A stretch of 64,000 nt of DNA from Streptomyces sp. CB01249 (GTDB lineage Bacteria; Actinomycetota; Actinomycetes; Streptomycetales; Streptomycetaceae). Below the pieces are notes generated by a model. It worked only from the letters and a program-made list of their open reading frames with translations. It ran no database searches and was not told the DNA's origin. Location of the stretch: positions 842,426-906,425 of the forward strand of contig NZ_LISW01000002.1 of assembly GCF_001905735.1 (NCBI RefSeq). Reading direction: 5' to 3'. Positions 18,241 through 27,471 of this stretch are shown here, piece by piece. The number at the start of each line of letters is the position of its first letter. Within the stretch, counting starts at the first letter, position 1. The position numbers and the translations under genes were made by a program.

Positions 18241-19614
18241 TTACGTGGCCACGCCCCGCCGCCCCCGCTGCACCAGGACCACCACCAGACCCACGAACAG
18301 CCAGCAGGCGCCCACCACCTGCGCGCTCCCCGTCGCCTCCACGATCACCGCGATCAGCACCCCGGCCCCCACCACCGGCACCACCAGATGACGCCACCAG
18401 CTCGGCTCGCCCTCCCGCCGCCGCACCACGAACCAGCCGACCACCGACGCGTGCAGCAGCACGAACGCCGTCAGCGCGCCGATGTCCACCACCGAGACCA
18501 GATGGTCGAGCCCGTCGTCGCGCCGCGCCGCCCACACCGCCGCCACCAGCGTCACGACGGCCGCGAGCAGGATCGCCACCCGGGGCACCCCCGAGCGCGG
18601 ATCGACCTTCGACAGCAGCCCCGGCAGCCGCCGCTCCCGGGCCATCGCGAACAGCAGCCGCCCCGCCGCCGCCTGCCCCGCCAGCGCCGCGAACGCCGCC
18701 CCGATCGCCTTGCTGACGGCCACCAGATCGTGCAGCCAGGTCCCCACCGCGGCGTCCACCGTGTCGTAGAACGCCGAGCCCTGCGCCCCCGGATCGGCGG
18801 TCAGCTCCGCCGAGGTCATCGGCTCCAGCAGGGCCGCCAGATACGCCTGCGCCACGAACAGCGTCCCCGCGAGCACCAGGCAGAACAGCACCGCCCGCGC
18901 CACCTGCGCCGACCCGCCCGTCACCTCCTCCGCGAACGAGGCGATGGCGTCGAACCCGAGATACGAGAGCACCGCCACGGACACCGCGCCCAGCACCGCC
19001 GTCATGGAGAACCCGGAATCCCCGGTCAGCGGCGACAGCCAGCCGCGCTGCGCCCCGTCCCGTACGAGCACCACCACGGCGGACACCACGAACACCAGCA
19101 GCACCACGATCTCCATCGCCAGCACCGCGAAACCGACCCGGGCGGCGGCCCGCACGCCCCACAGGTTGAGCAGCGTCGTCAGGACCACCGCGAGCGCCGT
19201 CCACACCCACCGCGAGACCTCCGGGACCAGCGAGTTCATCGCGATCCCGGAGAAGAGGTACGCCACCGCCGGGATCAGCAGGTAGTCCAGCATCGCCATC
19301 CACCCGGCGATGAACCCCGGCCCCTCGCCGAGCCCCTTGCGGGCGTACGCGAACACCGACCCGGCCATCGGGGCGACCCGCACCATCTGCGCGTAACTGA
19401 ACGCGGTGAACGCCATCACGACGGTCGCGGCGACGTACACCAGCGCGACCGCCCCGTCCGACTTCGCGTCCAGCGTCCCGAACACGCCGACGGGGGCCAT
19501 CGGGGCGATGAAGAGCAGCCCGTAGACCACCAGGTCCCGGAAGCCGAGGGTCCGCCGCAGCCGGGCCTGCTCCGTGGAGCCGCCGCTGCCGGATTCCGTA
19601 CCGCTGTCGGCCAT
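18241..19614 (-). CDS. APC superfamily amino acid permease
   Basis: 457 residues with about 12 transmembrane segments. The APC hallmarks are LGFRDLVVYGLLFIAPMAPV near the N terminus (helix 1 substrate-binding break), FSYAQMVRVAPMAGSVFAYA, and YLGFDAIASFAEEV in helix 6 (the conserved FDAIA-E motif). The protein should import an amino acid or polyamine by cation symport; specificity cannot be read from sequence. GGAGGGCTC precedes ATG at 19614. It is 47 bp upstream of the xseA start, same strand, and divergent from ispH. Confidence 0.92.
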   Translation of the reverse strand: MADSGTESGSGGSTEQARLRRTLGFRDLVVYGLLFIAPMAPVGVFGTLDAKSDGAVALVYVAATVVMAFTAFSYAQMVRVAPMAGSVFAYARKGLGEGPGFIAGWMAMLDYLLIPAVAYLFSGIAMNSLVPEVSRWVWTALAVVLTTLLNLWGVRAAARVGFAVLAMEIVVLLVFVVSAVVVLVRDGAQRGWLSPLTGDSGFSMTAVLGAVSVAVLSYLGFDAIASFAEEVTGGSAQVARAVLFCLVLAGTLFVAQAYLAALLEPMTSAELTADPGAQGSAFYDTVDAAVGTWLHDLVAVSKAIGAAFAALAGQAAAGRLLFAMARERRLPGLLSKVDPRSGVPRVAILLAAVVTLVAAVWAARRDDGLDHLVSVVDIGALTAFVLLHASVVGWFVVRRREGEPSWWRHLVVPVVGAGVLIAVIVEATGSAQVVGACWLFVGLVVVLVQRGRRGVAT

Positions 19615-19697
19615 GAGCCCTCCATTGGTCGAGTCAAGATCAGTCTCCCGACCTGCTGCCCCCCGCGCCCGTCCGATACGGCCTTACGATGGGACGC

Positions 19698-20678
19698 ATG
19701 ACTGCTACGACCCCCCGACGCGTCCTCCTCGCCGCTCCCCGTGGCTACTGCGCGGGCGTGGACCGTGCCGTGATCGCCGTGGAGAAGGCCCTGGAGCAGT
19801 ACGGCTCCCCGGTCTACGTGCGCCACGAGATCGTCCACAACAAGTACGTCGTACAGACCCTGGAGAAGAAGGGCGCGATCTTCGTCGAGGAGACGGCGGA
19901 GGTCCCCGAGGGCTCGATCGTCATGTTCTCCGCGCACGGCGTCGCCCCGACCGTGCACCAGGAGGCGGCCGAGCGGAAGCTCGCCACGATCGACGCGACC
20001 TGCCCGCTCGTCACCAAGGTCCACAAGGAGGCCGTCCGCTTCGCGCAGGACGACTTCGACATCCTCCTCATCGGCCACGAGGGCCACGAGGAGGTCATCG
20101 GCACCTCCGGCGAGGCCCCCGAGCACATCACCCTGGTCGACGGCCCCGAGGACGTCGAGAACGTCGAGGTGCGCGACCCGTCGAAGGTCGTCTGGCTCTC
20201 CCAGACCACCCTCTCCGTGGACGAGACGATGGAGACGGTCGGCGCGCTCAAGGAGAAGTTCCCGCTGCTGATCTCGCCGCCCAGCGACGACATCTGCTAC
20301 GCCACGCAGAACCGCCAGATCGCCGTGAAGCAGATGGGCGCCGACGCGGACCTGGTGATCGTCGTCGGCTCGAAGAACTCCTCCAACTCGGTCCGCCTGG
20401 TCGAGGTCGCCCTCGGCGCGGGCGCCGGCGCCTCCCACCTGGTCGACGGTGCCGACGAGATCGACGAGGCGTGGCTGGACGGCGTCTCCACCGTCGGCGT
20501 CACCTCCGGCGCCTCCGTGCCCGAGGTACTGGTCGACGGCGTGCTGGCGTGGCTGGCCGAGCGCGGTTTCGAGGACGTCGAGATCGTGAAGGCCGCCGAG
20601 GAGTCGATCGTCTTCTCGCTGCCGAAGGAGCTGCGCCGCGACCTGCGCGCGGAGGCGGCGGCCCTGAAGGGCGAGTAG
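19698..20678 (+). CDS. ispH: 4-hydroxy-3-methylbut-2-enyl diphosphate reductase
   Basis: 326 residues. IspH (LytB) is the [4Fe-4S] enzyme of the last MEP-pathway step, giving IPP and DMAPP. Conserved elements are [16 protein letters not shown] (first cluster Cys), [14 protein letters not shown] (substrate His), [15 protein letters not shown] (second Cys), [23 protein letters not shown] (third Cys) and [13 protein letters not shown] (substrate Ser/Asn). I used the ATG at 19698; an ATG three codons upstream (19689) is in frame. Divergent from the permease. Confidence 0.97.
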   Translation: MTATTPRRVLLAAPRGYCAGVDRAVIAVEKALEQYGSPVYVRHEIVHNKYVVQTLEKKGAIFVEETAEVPEGSIVMFSAHGVAPTVHQEAAERKLATIDATCPLVTKVHKEAVRFAQDDFDILLIGHEGHEEVIGTSGEAPEHITLVDGPEDVENVEVRDPSKVVWLSQTTLSVDETMETVGALKEKFPLLISPPSDDICYATQNRQIAVKQMGADADLVIVVGSKNSSNSVRLVEVALGAGAGASHLVDGADEIDEAWLDGVSTVGVTSGASVPEVLVDGVLAWLAERGFEDVEIVKAAEESIVFSLPKELRRDLRAEAAALKGE

Positions 20679-20739
20679 CCCGGTCCTTCGGGAGCCGTTC
20701 CGGGAGTGGGCGCGCGCCGGTGCCCGTACCGTGGATCAC

Positions 20740-21486
20740 ATGGAGATCTTCGGCGTGGACATCGGCGGATCCGGGATCAAGGGCGCTCCCGTGGACCTGG
20801 ACCGCGGAGACCTGGCGCGGGAGCGCCACAAAGTACTGACACCGCACCCGGCGACGCCCAAGGACGTCGCCGGGTGCGTGGCCGAGGTCGTCGGCCACTT
20901 CGACTGGAAGGGCCCGGTGGGGGTCACCTTCCCGGGCGTCGTCACGGACGGCCTCACCCGCACCGCGGCCAACGTCGACAAGGGCTGGATCGACCAGGAC
21001 GCCCGTCACCTGCTCGGCGAGAAGCTGGGCCTCCCGGTCACCGTGCTCAACGACGCGGACGCGGCGGGCATCGCCGAGATGACGTTCGGCGCGGGCCGGG
21101 GCCGCAAGGGCACCGTGATCATGCTGACCTTCGGTACGGGGATCGGCAGCGCGCTCTTCATCGACGGCAGGCTCGTCCCCAACACGGAGCTCGGCCACCT
21201 GGAGCTCAACGGCCACGACGCGGAGAAGCACGCCTCCACGAAGGCCAAGGAGGACGAGGACCTGGGCTGGCACCACTGGGCCCGCCGGGTCCAGAAGTAC
21301 CTGGCCCATGTGGAGATGCTGTTCTCGCCGGAACTGTTCATCATCGGCGGCGGGATCAGCCGCAAGGCCGACAAGTTCCTGCCGCTGATCGAGCACGTAC
21401 GGGCGGAGATGGTCCCGGCGGAGCTCCAGAACAACGCGGGGATCGTGGGCGCGGCGATGGCCGCGAAGGCAGCCGCGTCGGACTGA
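20740..21486 (+). CDS. ppgK: polyphosphate glucokinase
   Basis: 248 residues, ROK family. The phosphate-1 loop is FGVDIGGSGIKGAPVDL and the phosphate-2 loop MLTFGTGIGSALFIDGRLV. Also present are VTVLNDADAAGIAEMTFGAG with the catalytic Asp, PNTELGHLELNG, and FSPELFIIGGGISRKADKFLPL. The charged block KASTKAKEDEDLGW-like segment (about 165-180) is the polyphosphate-binding region of PpgK. It phosphorylates glucose with polyphosphate or ATP. The start may be ATG 20740 or GTG 20731; no clear RBS is seen, so the message may be leaderless. It is 61 bp downstream of ispH and may share its promoter. Confidence 0.95.
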   Translation: MEIFGVDIGGSGIKGAPVDLDRGDLARERHKVLTPHPATPKDVAGCVAEVVGHFDWKGPVGVTFPGVVTDGLTRTAANVDKGWIDQDARHLLGEKLGLPVTVLNDADAAGIAEMTFGAGRGRKGTVIMLTFGTGIGSALFIDGRLVPNTELGHLELNGHDAEKHASTKAKEDEDLGWHHWARRVQKYLAHVEMLFSPELFIIGGGISRKADKFLPLIEHVRAEMVPAELQNNAGIVGAAMAAKAAASD

Positions 21487-21510
21487 CGGCCCGGCGCGAG
21501 GAGGGCGGGC

Positions 21511-22158
21511 TCAGCGCTGCGAGGGGCGGCGGGGTGCCCGCCCCGCCGCGCGGCCCGCGGGTGCCGGCGACGCGGTGGCGGCGGCCGGCCGGGCGGTGTG
21601 CGCGGCCTGCATCAGCCGCCGCTGCCGGGCCCGCATCAGCCGCACCTTGCGTACGGAGGCGATGAGGCCCGCGACGAGGGTGCCGCCGTACAGCCACCCG
21701 GCGTGCACGGCGAGCGCGGTGACGACGGCCATGGTCCGGCCGCCGAGCCCTCCGCCGCCACCGGCGATGGGGGCGATGCCGAGCGCGAAGGCGATGGGCA
21801 CGCTGATGGGCGCGGTCACCAGGTCCGCCGGCCGCACCCAGAGCGCGGTGAGCGCGCTGACCGGCAGGAACAGCACGCCGAACACGACCGGCGACTCGTC
21901 GAACAGCAGCCAGTCCAGGCACCCGATCAGGAACATCGCGGCGGCCGCGAAGAGCCCTGCGCCGATCCCGGTGAGCCGGGGATTGGGCAGCCGGCGCAGA
22001 ACGCCCGCGGCGGGCGGTACCGGCCGCCCGGCGGGCGCGCTCATCACCCGGTAACCGAGAGCCCCCGCGCCGTCGGCCTTCCTGGCCCCCTTGGCCGCCC
22101 CGAGCGGGGACAACGGGGCCTGCCTGCGCTGCGGGGGACGTGTCCTGTGCTGCTCCAC
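21511..22158 (-). CDS. DUF6542-type integral membrane protein
   Basis: About 215 residues. A basic Pro/Gln-rich N-terminal tail (VEQHRTRPPQRRQAPLSP) is followed by a membrane domain with about four hydrophobic segments (TGIGAGLFAAAAMFLIGCLDWLLF, VVFGVLFLPVSALTALWV, and two more) and an Ala/Arg-rich C-terminal tail. This matches the actinobacterial DUF6542 proteins found beside ychF/ppgK in my memory of Streptomyces; the function is unknown. GTG at 22158 is assumed; ATG at 22044 would remove the tail. It converges on ppgK and is divergent from the AraC gene. Confidence 0.72.
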   Translation of the reverse strand: MEQHRTRPPQRRQAPLSPLGAAKGARKADGAGALGYRVMSAPAGRPVPPAAGVLRRLPNPRLTGIGAGLFAAAAMFLIGCLDWLLFDESPVVFGVLFLPVSALTALWVRPADLVTAPISVPIAFALGIAPIAGGGGGLGGRTMAVVTALAVHAGWLYGGTLVAGLIASVRKVRLMRARQRRLMQAAHTARPAAATASPAPAGRAAGRAPRRPSQR

Positions 22159-22288
22159 CGGGACAACGTAGGTCGCCGGGAGGCCGGAATCAGGTGCGGG
22201 ACACGCCCTTTGGCCGACCTTGGCGATGAGTTCGATGCCACACGGCGCAACGGGAACCGGTGGGGACCCGCCGCTTAGACTCGCTCGT

Positions 22289-23173
22289 ATGGTCCGGTCG
22301 TCCCGTGGTGAGGTGAGCCCGGGGCTGTGGCGCCGCGAGGCGGGCACGGTCGTACGCCGGGCCGGGGCGCTTCCCGAGCGGGCGACGGACTTCGGCGCCG
22401 TCGTCGCCGAGTTCCGGATCGTCCCCGCCCCCACCGAGTGGGCCCAGCACGCGCACCGGCTGCACGAACTCGTCTGGGTGCGCGGCGGGACCCTGACGTC
22501 CCGGGTGGGCGACCGGGTCTTCACCGTGTTCGAGGGGCACGGGCTCTGGATGCCCGCCGGGGTGGTGCACGCGGGCCGGGCGACGGAGGGCGCGCGCTTC
22601 CACAGCGCCTTCTTCGCCCCCGACCGCACGCCCTTCGCCTTCGGGGAGCCGAAGGCGATCGCGATGACCCCGCTGCTCGTCTCGCTGCTGACTCACCTGT
22701 CGCGCACGGACCTCGCCGAGGCCGCCCGGCTGCGGGCGGAGGCCGTCGTCTTCGACGTGATCGAGCCCTCGGAGCACGAACTGGCGCTGCGGCTGCCCGG
22801 CGACCCCCGGATCGACGCGATCGCCGAAGCCCTGCTGGACGACCCCGCCGACGGCCGCTCGCTGGAGGAGTGGGCGCGCCTGCGGGGGACCAGCGACCGC
22901 ACGATCACCCGCGCGTTCCGGCAGTCGACCGGGCTCTCCTTCGCGCAGTGGCGGCAGATGCTGCGGGTGCACCGCGCGCTGATGCTCCTGTCCGACGGCT
23001 TCGATGTGATGTCCGTCTCCGAACGCCTCGGCTACGCGCAGCCCAGCTCCTTCATCGCCGCGTTCCGGCGCGTCATGGGGACCACGCCCGGCGCGTTCTC
23101 CGGGGCGGTCACGGCCTCCGGGGATGTCCGGAATCCCGTATCGGGTGGCGAGAACGCCGGATTGTCTGCCTGA
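22289..23173 (+). CDS. AraC family transcriptional regulator
   Basis: About 294 residues. An N-terminal cupin-like sensing domain (HAHRLHELVWVRGGTLTSRV, GHGLWMPAGVVHAG) is followed by two C-terminal helix-turn-helix motifs (LEEWARLRGTSDRTITRAFR and VSERLGYAQPSSFIAAFRRV, ending with the AraC signature GTTPGAF). Its place directly upstream of the siderophore importer suggests it responds to an iron-chelate or related ligand, but this is inference. The ATG at 22289 has no RBS; TAGACT about seven bases upstream resembles a -10 box, which would make the transcript leaderless. Divergent from the DUF6542 gene. Confidence 0.88.
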   Translation: MVRSSRGEVSPGLWRREAGTVVRRAGALPERATDFGAVVAEFRIVPAPTEWAQHAHRLHELVWVRGGTLTSRVGDRVFTVFEGHGLWMPAGVVHAGRATEGARFHSAFFAPDRTPFAFGEPKAIAMTPLLVSLLTHLSRTDLAEAARLRAEAVVFDVIEPSEHELALRLPGDPRIDAIAEALLDDPADGRSLEEWARLRGTSDRTITRAFRQSTGLSFAQWRQMLRVHRALMLLSDGFDVMSVSERLGYAQPSSFIAAFRRVMGTTPGAFSGAVTASGDVRNPVSGGENAGLSA

Positions 23174-23198
23174 CAAGCGGAATATAGTCTTCTTCGAG

Positions 23199-23213
23199 TT
23201 AGGTAACCCTTAG
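23199..23213. promoter_or_regulatory. iron-box-like sequence upstream of the siderophore importer
   Basis: TTAGGTAACCCTTAG resembles the IdeR/DmdR consensus half-sites (TTAGG...CC-TA) but lacks one central base of the full 19-bp palindrome. Its location before a ferric-siderophore importer supports iron repression. The match is imperfect. Confidence 0.4.
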
Positions 23214-23229
23214 TTGTTGCTCGCCGTGC

Positions 23230-23274
23230 GCGGTGCTGCCCGCGTACGTCCGTATGCGGTGCTGCCCGCGTACG
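23230..23274 (+). repeat. 19-bp direct repeat in the leader of the siderophore operon
   Basis: GCGGTGCTGCCCGCGTACG occurs twice exactly, at 23230-23248 and 23256-23274, start to start 26 bp. It lies between the iron-box-like site and the ATPase gene. Confidence 0.75.
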
Positions 23275-23353
23275 GGAGAGCGTGCGGCCCGGCCCGTGAA
23301 GGCCGGGCGGGGGGTGCCCCACACCGCGCCCCTCCGATCACCCGGACCTCCTC

Positions 23354-24217
23354 ATGTTCACAAGCCCCTTCCGCCGTGCCGGAAGACTCCCGGACGGCCC
23401 CGCCGCACCGGCGTCCGCGCTCCACGGGCGCGACCTGGTGCTGCGCTACGGCGGCGAGCCGGTCGTCCACGGCGTCTCGGTCACCCTGGAGCCCGGCCGC
23501 GTAACCGCCCTCGTGGGGCCGAACGGCAGCGGCAAGTCCACGCTGCTGCGCGCGCTGTCCCGGCTGCACCCGGTGGACGGCGGCAAGGTCACCCTCGGCG
23601 CCCCCGACGGAGCGGCCGAGCGCGACGCGGCGCTGCTCAGCCCGCGCGGCTTCGCCCGCGAGGTCACCCTGTTCTCCCAGTCGCGGCCCGCGCCCCAGGG
23701 GCTGACGGTCGCCGAGGTCGTGGCCTTCGGGCGCCACCCCTACCGGCGCGGCTTCGCCGGACCCACCCCCGAGGACGGCGCCGCCGTCGACCGCGCCATG
23801 GGCGTCACCGGCGTCCGGGACATGGCGGACCGGCAGGTCGGGGAGCTCTCCGGCGGCGAGATGCAGCGCGTCTGGCTCGCGGCCTGCCTCGCCCAGGACA
23901 CCGGCGTCGTGCTGCTGGACGAACCGACCAACCACCTGGACCTGCGCTACCAGTTCGAGACGCTCGACCTGGTCCGGGACCTCGTGGAGCGGCACGGCCT
24001 CGCCGTCGGCATCGTGCTCCACGACCTCGACCAGGCGTCCCGGATCGCCGACACGCTCGTCCTCATGCACGCCGGGCGTATCCACGCGGCGGGCGCCCCG
24101 GCCGACGTGCTCACCGCCGAGAACATCGGCCTGGTCTACGACATCCGCGTCGACGTCGCCCTCGACCCGCGTACGGGCCGACTGCGCATCGACCCCCTCG
24201 GGCGCCACCTCACCTGA
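23354..24217 (+). CDS. ferric-siderophore ABC transporter, ATP-binding protein
   Basis: 287 residues. It is a FecE/FhuC-type ATPase that powers import through the FecCD permease encoded downstream. Walker A is GPNGSGKST (about 56-64), the Q-loop region is REVTLFSQSRPAPQGLTVAE, the ABC signature is ELSGGEMQRVWLAA, Walker B VVLLDEPTNHLDL, and the H-loop VLHDLDQASR. The N-terminal ~24 residues (MFTSPFRRAGRLPDGPAAPA) precede the conserved domain. It begins an operon with the binding protein (77 bp downstream) and permease. The upstream leader holds an iron-box-like sequence, consistent with iron-repressed expression. Confidence 0.93.
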   Translation: MFTSPFRRAGRLPDGPAAPASALHGRDLVLRYGGEPVVHGVSVTLEPGRVTALVGPNGSGKSTLLRALSRLHPVDGGKVTLGAPDGAAERDAALLSPRGFAREVTLFSQSRPAPQGLTVAEVVAFGRHPYRRGFAGPTPEDGAAVDRAMGVTGVRDMADRQVGELSGGEMQRVWLAACLAQDTGVVLLDEPTNHLDLRYQFETLDLVRDLVERHGLAVGIVLHDLDQASRIADTLVLMHAGRIHAAGAPADVLTAENIGLVYDIRVDVALDPRTGRLRIDPLGRHLT

Positions 24218-24294
24218 CGAGGCCCCACCCCCTTCCGGAGCAGCCGTGCGGCGCTCCGACGCAACGTTCGAAAATTTGAGAAAGAGGACCCTCC

Positions 24295-25359
24295 ATGAAC
24301 CGCGCCAGCCGCCTCACGGCCGCAGCCACCACCGGGCTCGCCCTGTTCGCCCTCGCGTCCTGCGGTACGACGAACGCCGACGACGTCACGGCCAAGAGCA
24401 GCGCCAAGGCCGCCCCCGCGTCGAAGAGCTGCGCCGACGACACCACGACCACGTCGACGAAGCCGGTCTCCCTCACGGACGGCGTCGGCCGGCAGGTGAA
24501 GCTCGACAAGCCCGCCAAGCGCATCGCGGTCCTGGAGTGGCAGCAGGTCGAGGACGCCCTGACGCTGTGCGTCACCCCCGCGGCCGTCTCCGACGCGAAG
24601 GGCTACAGCACCTGGGTCAGCGCGGAGAAGCTGCCCGGCGGGGTGACCGACATCGGCACCCGCGAGGAGCCCGACCTCGACACCCTGTACGCGGCCAAGC
24701 CCGATCTCATCGTCGTGGAGGCGTTCGACGCCAAGGACGAGATGATCAAGAAGCTGGAGAAGCGCGGCGTCCCCGTGCTCGCCACGCGCGGCGCCAACCC
24801 GAAGGACCCGATCGGCAACATGCGCCAGGTCTTCAGCATGATCGGCGAGGCCACCGGCCGCACCGAGCGCGCCGACCAGGTGCTCAAGGAGTTCGACGCC
24901 CACCTGGCGAAGGCCAAGCAGCAGGTCACCGACGCCGACCTGCCGACGAAGGACTTCGTGTTCTTCGACGGCTGGCTGGAGGGCAACAACCTCACCGTCC
25001 GCCCCTACAGCGACGGCGCCCTCTTCACCGAGCTGGGCAAGGAGCTCGGCCTGAAGCCCGCGTGGACCAGCAGCGTCAACAAGGAGCACGGCGACGGAGG
25101 CGTCGACCCCGCCTACGGCCTCGCGCAGACCGACGTCGAGGGCCTCGTCGCGGTGGGCGACGCCAACCTCTTCTACGCCAACGACGAGGGCGCCGGCGGC
25201 TACGTCGCCGCGCTTCAGAAGAACCCGATCTGGAAGAAGCTCCCGGCCGTCAAGGAAGGCCGCGCCCACGCCTTCCCGGCCCGGGTCTGGGGCGCCGGCG
25301 GCCCCCGCTCCAACGAGCAGGCGATCGACGCCTACGTCGACGTACTCGACAAGAAGTGA
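24295..25359 (+). CDS. ferric-siderophore ABC transporter, substrate-binding lipoprotein
   Basis: 354 residues. The N terminus is a lipoprotein signal with lipobox LASC and Cys at about 23. The FecB/FhuD-type fold is indicated by SLTDGVGRQVKLDKPAKRIAVLEW, DIGTREEPDLDTLYAAKPDLIVVEAF and the C-terminal WKKLPAVKEGRAHAFPARVW. It should capture an iron-loaded siderophore outside the membrane and hand it to the fused permease. AAAGAGGACCCTCC precedes ATG. Its TGA overlaps the GTG of the permease gene, which implies translational coupling. Confidence 0.94.
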   Translation: MNRASRLTAAATTGLALFALASCGTTNADDVTAKSSAKAAPASKSCADDTTTTSTKPVSLTDGVGRQVKLDKPAKRIAVLEWQQVEDALTLCVTPAAVSDAKGYSTWVSAEKLPGGVTDIGTREEPDLDTLYAAKPDLIVVEAFDAKDEMIKKLEKRGVPVLATRGANPKDPIGNMRQVFSMIGEATGRTERADQVLKEFDAHLAKAKQQVTDADLPTKDFVFFDGWLEGNNLTVRPYSDGALFTELGKELGLKPAWTSSVNKEHGDGGVDPAYGLAQTDVEGLVAVGDANLFYANDEGAGGYVAALQKNPIWKKLPAVKEGRAHAFPARVWGAGGPRSNEQAIDAYVDVLDKK

Positions 25360-27452
25360 GCGCCGTACCCACCGAGGGAGCGCCCACGCGTCCGCTCAAG
25401 GAACGCGGCGGCGCTCCCGCCGGGGCGGCCGTCCTGGCCGTCCTCCTCGCCGCGACCGTCCTGGTGGGCCTGTGGCACCTGACCCAGGGCACCTCCGGCG
25501 TCGGCGTCGGCGACCTCGTGCGCCACCTCGCCGGGGCGGAGGACAGCGCCGACGGCGCCCCGGTCGGCGAAATCCTCACCGGCTCCCGGCTGCCGCGCCT
25601 CTTCGCGGGCGTCGCGGTCGGCTTCGCGCTGGGCTGCGCCGGCACCCTGCTCCAGTCCGTCACGCACAACGCGCTGGCCTCGCCCGACACCCTCGCGGTC
25701 TCGGCCGGGTCCTACTTCGCCGTCTCGCTGGTCGCCGCCTTCGGCCTCTCCGTACCGCTGTGGGCCTCGGGCGTCGTCGCCTTCGCCGGCGGACTGGTCG
25801 CGGCGGCGCTCGTCCTGCTCCTCGCGGGCCGGGCGGCGGGCACCTCGGGCACCCGCCTCATCCTCGCCGGATCGGCGCTGGCGATGGCCCTGGACTCCGC
25901 GACCGGGATGCTCCTCATCCTGTTCAAGCAGAACACCACCGGCCTCTACGCCTGGGGCAGCGGCTCGCTCTCGCAGCTCGACATCGACGCGTCGCTGCGC
26001 GCCATCCCCCTCGTCGTCCTCGTGCTCTGCGCCGCCCTCGCCCTCTCCCGGCGCCTCGACGTGATGAACCTGGGCGACGACACCGCGGCCACCCTCGGCG
26101 TCCCGATCCGGAGCACCCGGGTGTTCGCCGTGGTCTGCGCGGTCCTCCTGACCAGCACCTCGGTCACCCTCGCGGGCCCGATGGCGTTCGTCGGCCTCGG
26201 CGCCCCCGTCCTCGCCCGCCTGATCGCGGGCCGGGTCCGCGGGCTGCGCCGCCACCTGCTCCTGATCCCCGCGGCCGGCCTGCTCGGCGCGCTGCTCATC
26301 CTGCTCGCGGACGCCGTCCTGCGCGCGGTGCAGGGGGCGGACGGGGCGGCCTCCATCCCCACCGGGGTGCCGACCGCGCTGCTCGGCTCCGTCGTGATCG
26401 TGGTCCTCGCGCTGCGGCTGCGCGACACGGGCCGGATCCAGCAGCCGCCACGGGCCCGGGTCGCCGCCCGGTCCCGGCGCGCCTACCTCCTCGTCGTCAC
26501 CGGCGCGGCGGTCCTGCTGGCCGTGGCCGCCCTCGTCGGCACCCTGGCCGGGAGCCTCTGGCTGAAGACCGGGGACATCGCCCTCTGGATCCAGGGCACC
26601 GCCCCCGACCTGATCGGCGCCGCCCTGGACGACCGGGTGCCCCGGGTCACCGCCGCGATCCTCGCCGGCATGGCGCTCGGACTCGCCGGATGCGTGGTGC
26701 AGGGCACCGTACGCAACCCGCTCGCGGAGCCGGGGATCCTCGGCATCACGGCGGGCGCCGGTCTCGGCGCCGCGGGCGTCGTCACCTCGGGGCTCGGCGG
26801 CGGACAGACGGTGCTCGTCGCGGTCGCCGTCGCGGCCGGGCTCGCCACCTTCGCGGTGATCGCCCTGCTGGCCTGGCGCGGGGGCTTCCTGCCCGACCGG
26901 TTCGTCCTGATCGGCATCGGGGTGGGGTACGGCCTCAGCGCCGTGACCACGTTCCTGCTGCTGCGCGCCGACCCGTACAACACGCCCCGCATCTTCACCT
27001 GGCTCTCCGGCACGACCTACGGCCGTACGTTCTCCGACACCGTCCCGGTCGCGGTGGCGCTGGCCCTCGCCCTTCCCGTACTGCTGGTCATGCGCGAACG
27101 GCTCGACCTGCTCGCCGTCGACGAGGACACCCCGCGCATCGTCGGCGTCAGGGTGGAGCGCACCCGCTTCGCGGCCCTGGCGATCGCCGCCGTGCTCGCC
27201 GCGCTCAGCGTGATCGCCATCGGGGTCGTCGGCTTCGTGGGGCTCGTCGCCCCGCACCTCGCCCGTTCCCTGGTGGGCGCCCGGCAGGCCCGGACGATCC
27301 CGGTCGCGATGCTGCTCGGCGGGGTGCTGGTGTGCGTGGCGGACGCGCTCGGGCGCACCGTCGCGGCCCCCTCCCAGGTGCCGGCGGGGCTGATGATCGC
27401 GCTGGTGGGCGCGCCGTACTTCGTGTGGGTGCTGAAGCAGTCCCGCGCGTGA
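25356..27452 (+). CDS. fused double FecCD-type siderophore permease
   Basis: 698 residues, twice the length of a normal FecCD permease. It has two tandem FecCD domains (about 20-345 and 365-695), a FhuB-like arrangement that makes the transmembrane dimer from one chain. Each half repeats the family motifs: GSRLPRLFAGVAVGFALGCA and later DDRVPRVTAAILAGMALGLA; LGVPIRSTRVFAVV and VGVRVERTRFAALA; GPMAFVGLGAPVLARLIAG and GVVGFVGLVAPHLARSLVG (the coupling EAA-like loop). GTG at 25356 overlaps the lipoprotein stop. It continues 19 bp before the C39-like gene, which is probably cotranscribed. Confidence 0.94.
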   Translation: MSAVPTEGAPTRPLKERGGAPAGAAVLAVLLAATVLVGLWHLTQGTSGVGVGDLVRHLAGAEDSADGAPVGEILTGSRLPRLFAGVAVGFALGCAGTLLQSVTHNALASPDTLAVSAGSYFAVSLVAAFGLSVPLWASGVVAFAGGLVAAALVLLLAGRAAGTSGTRLILAGSALAMALDSATGMLLILFKQNTTGLYAWGSGSLSQLDIDASLRAIPLVVLVLCAALALSRRLDVMNLGDDTAATLGVPIRSTRVFAVVCAVLLTSTSVTLAGPMAFVGLGAPVLARLIAGRVRGLRRHLLLIPAAGLLGALLILLADAVLRAVQGADGAASIPTGVPTALLGSVVIVVLALRLRDTGRIQQPPRARVAARSRRAYLLVVTGAAVLLAVAALVGTLAGSLWLKTGDIALWIQGTAPDLIGAALDDRVPRVTAAILAGMALGLAGCVVQGTVRNPLAEPGILGITAGAGLGAAGVVTSGLGGGQTVLVAVAVAAGLATFAVIALLAWRGGFLPDRFVLIGIGVGYGLSAVTTFLLLRADPYNTPRIFTWLSGTTYGRTFSDTVPVAVALALALPVLLVMRERLDLLAVDEDTPRIVGVRVERTRFAALAIAAVLAALSVIAIGVVGFVGLVAPHLARSLVGARQARTIPVAMLLGGVLVCVADALGRTVAAPSQVPAGLMIALVGAPYFVWVLKQSRA

Positions 27453-27471
27453 TTTTCTCTGGAGCATTCGA

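Noticed and set aside
25332..27467. A 711-codon minus-strand frame opposite the siderophore permease
   Set aside because: It is the antisense of the FecCD double permease and reads as Gly/Arg/Glu-rich filler without a domain.
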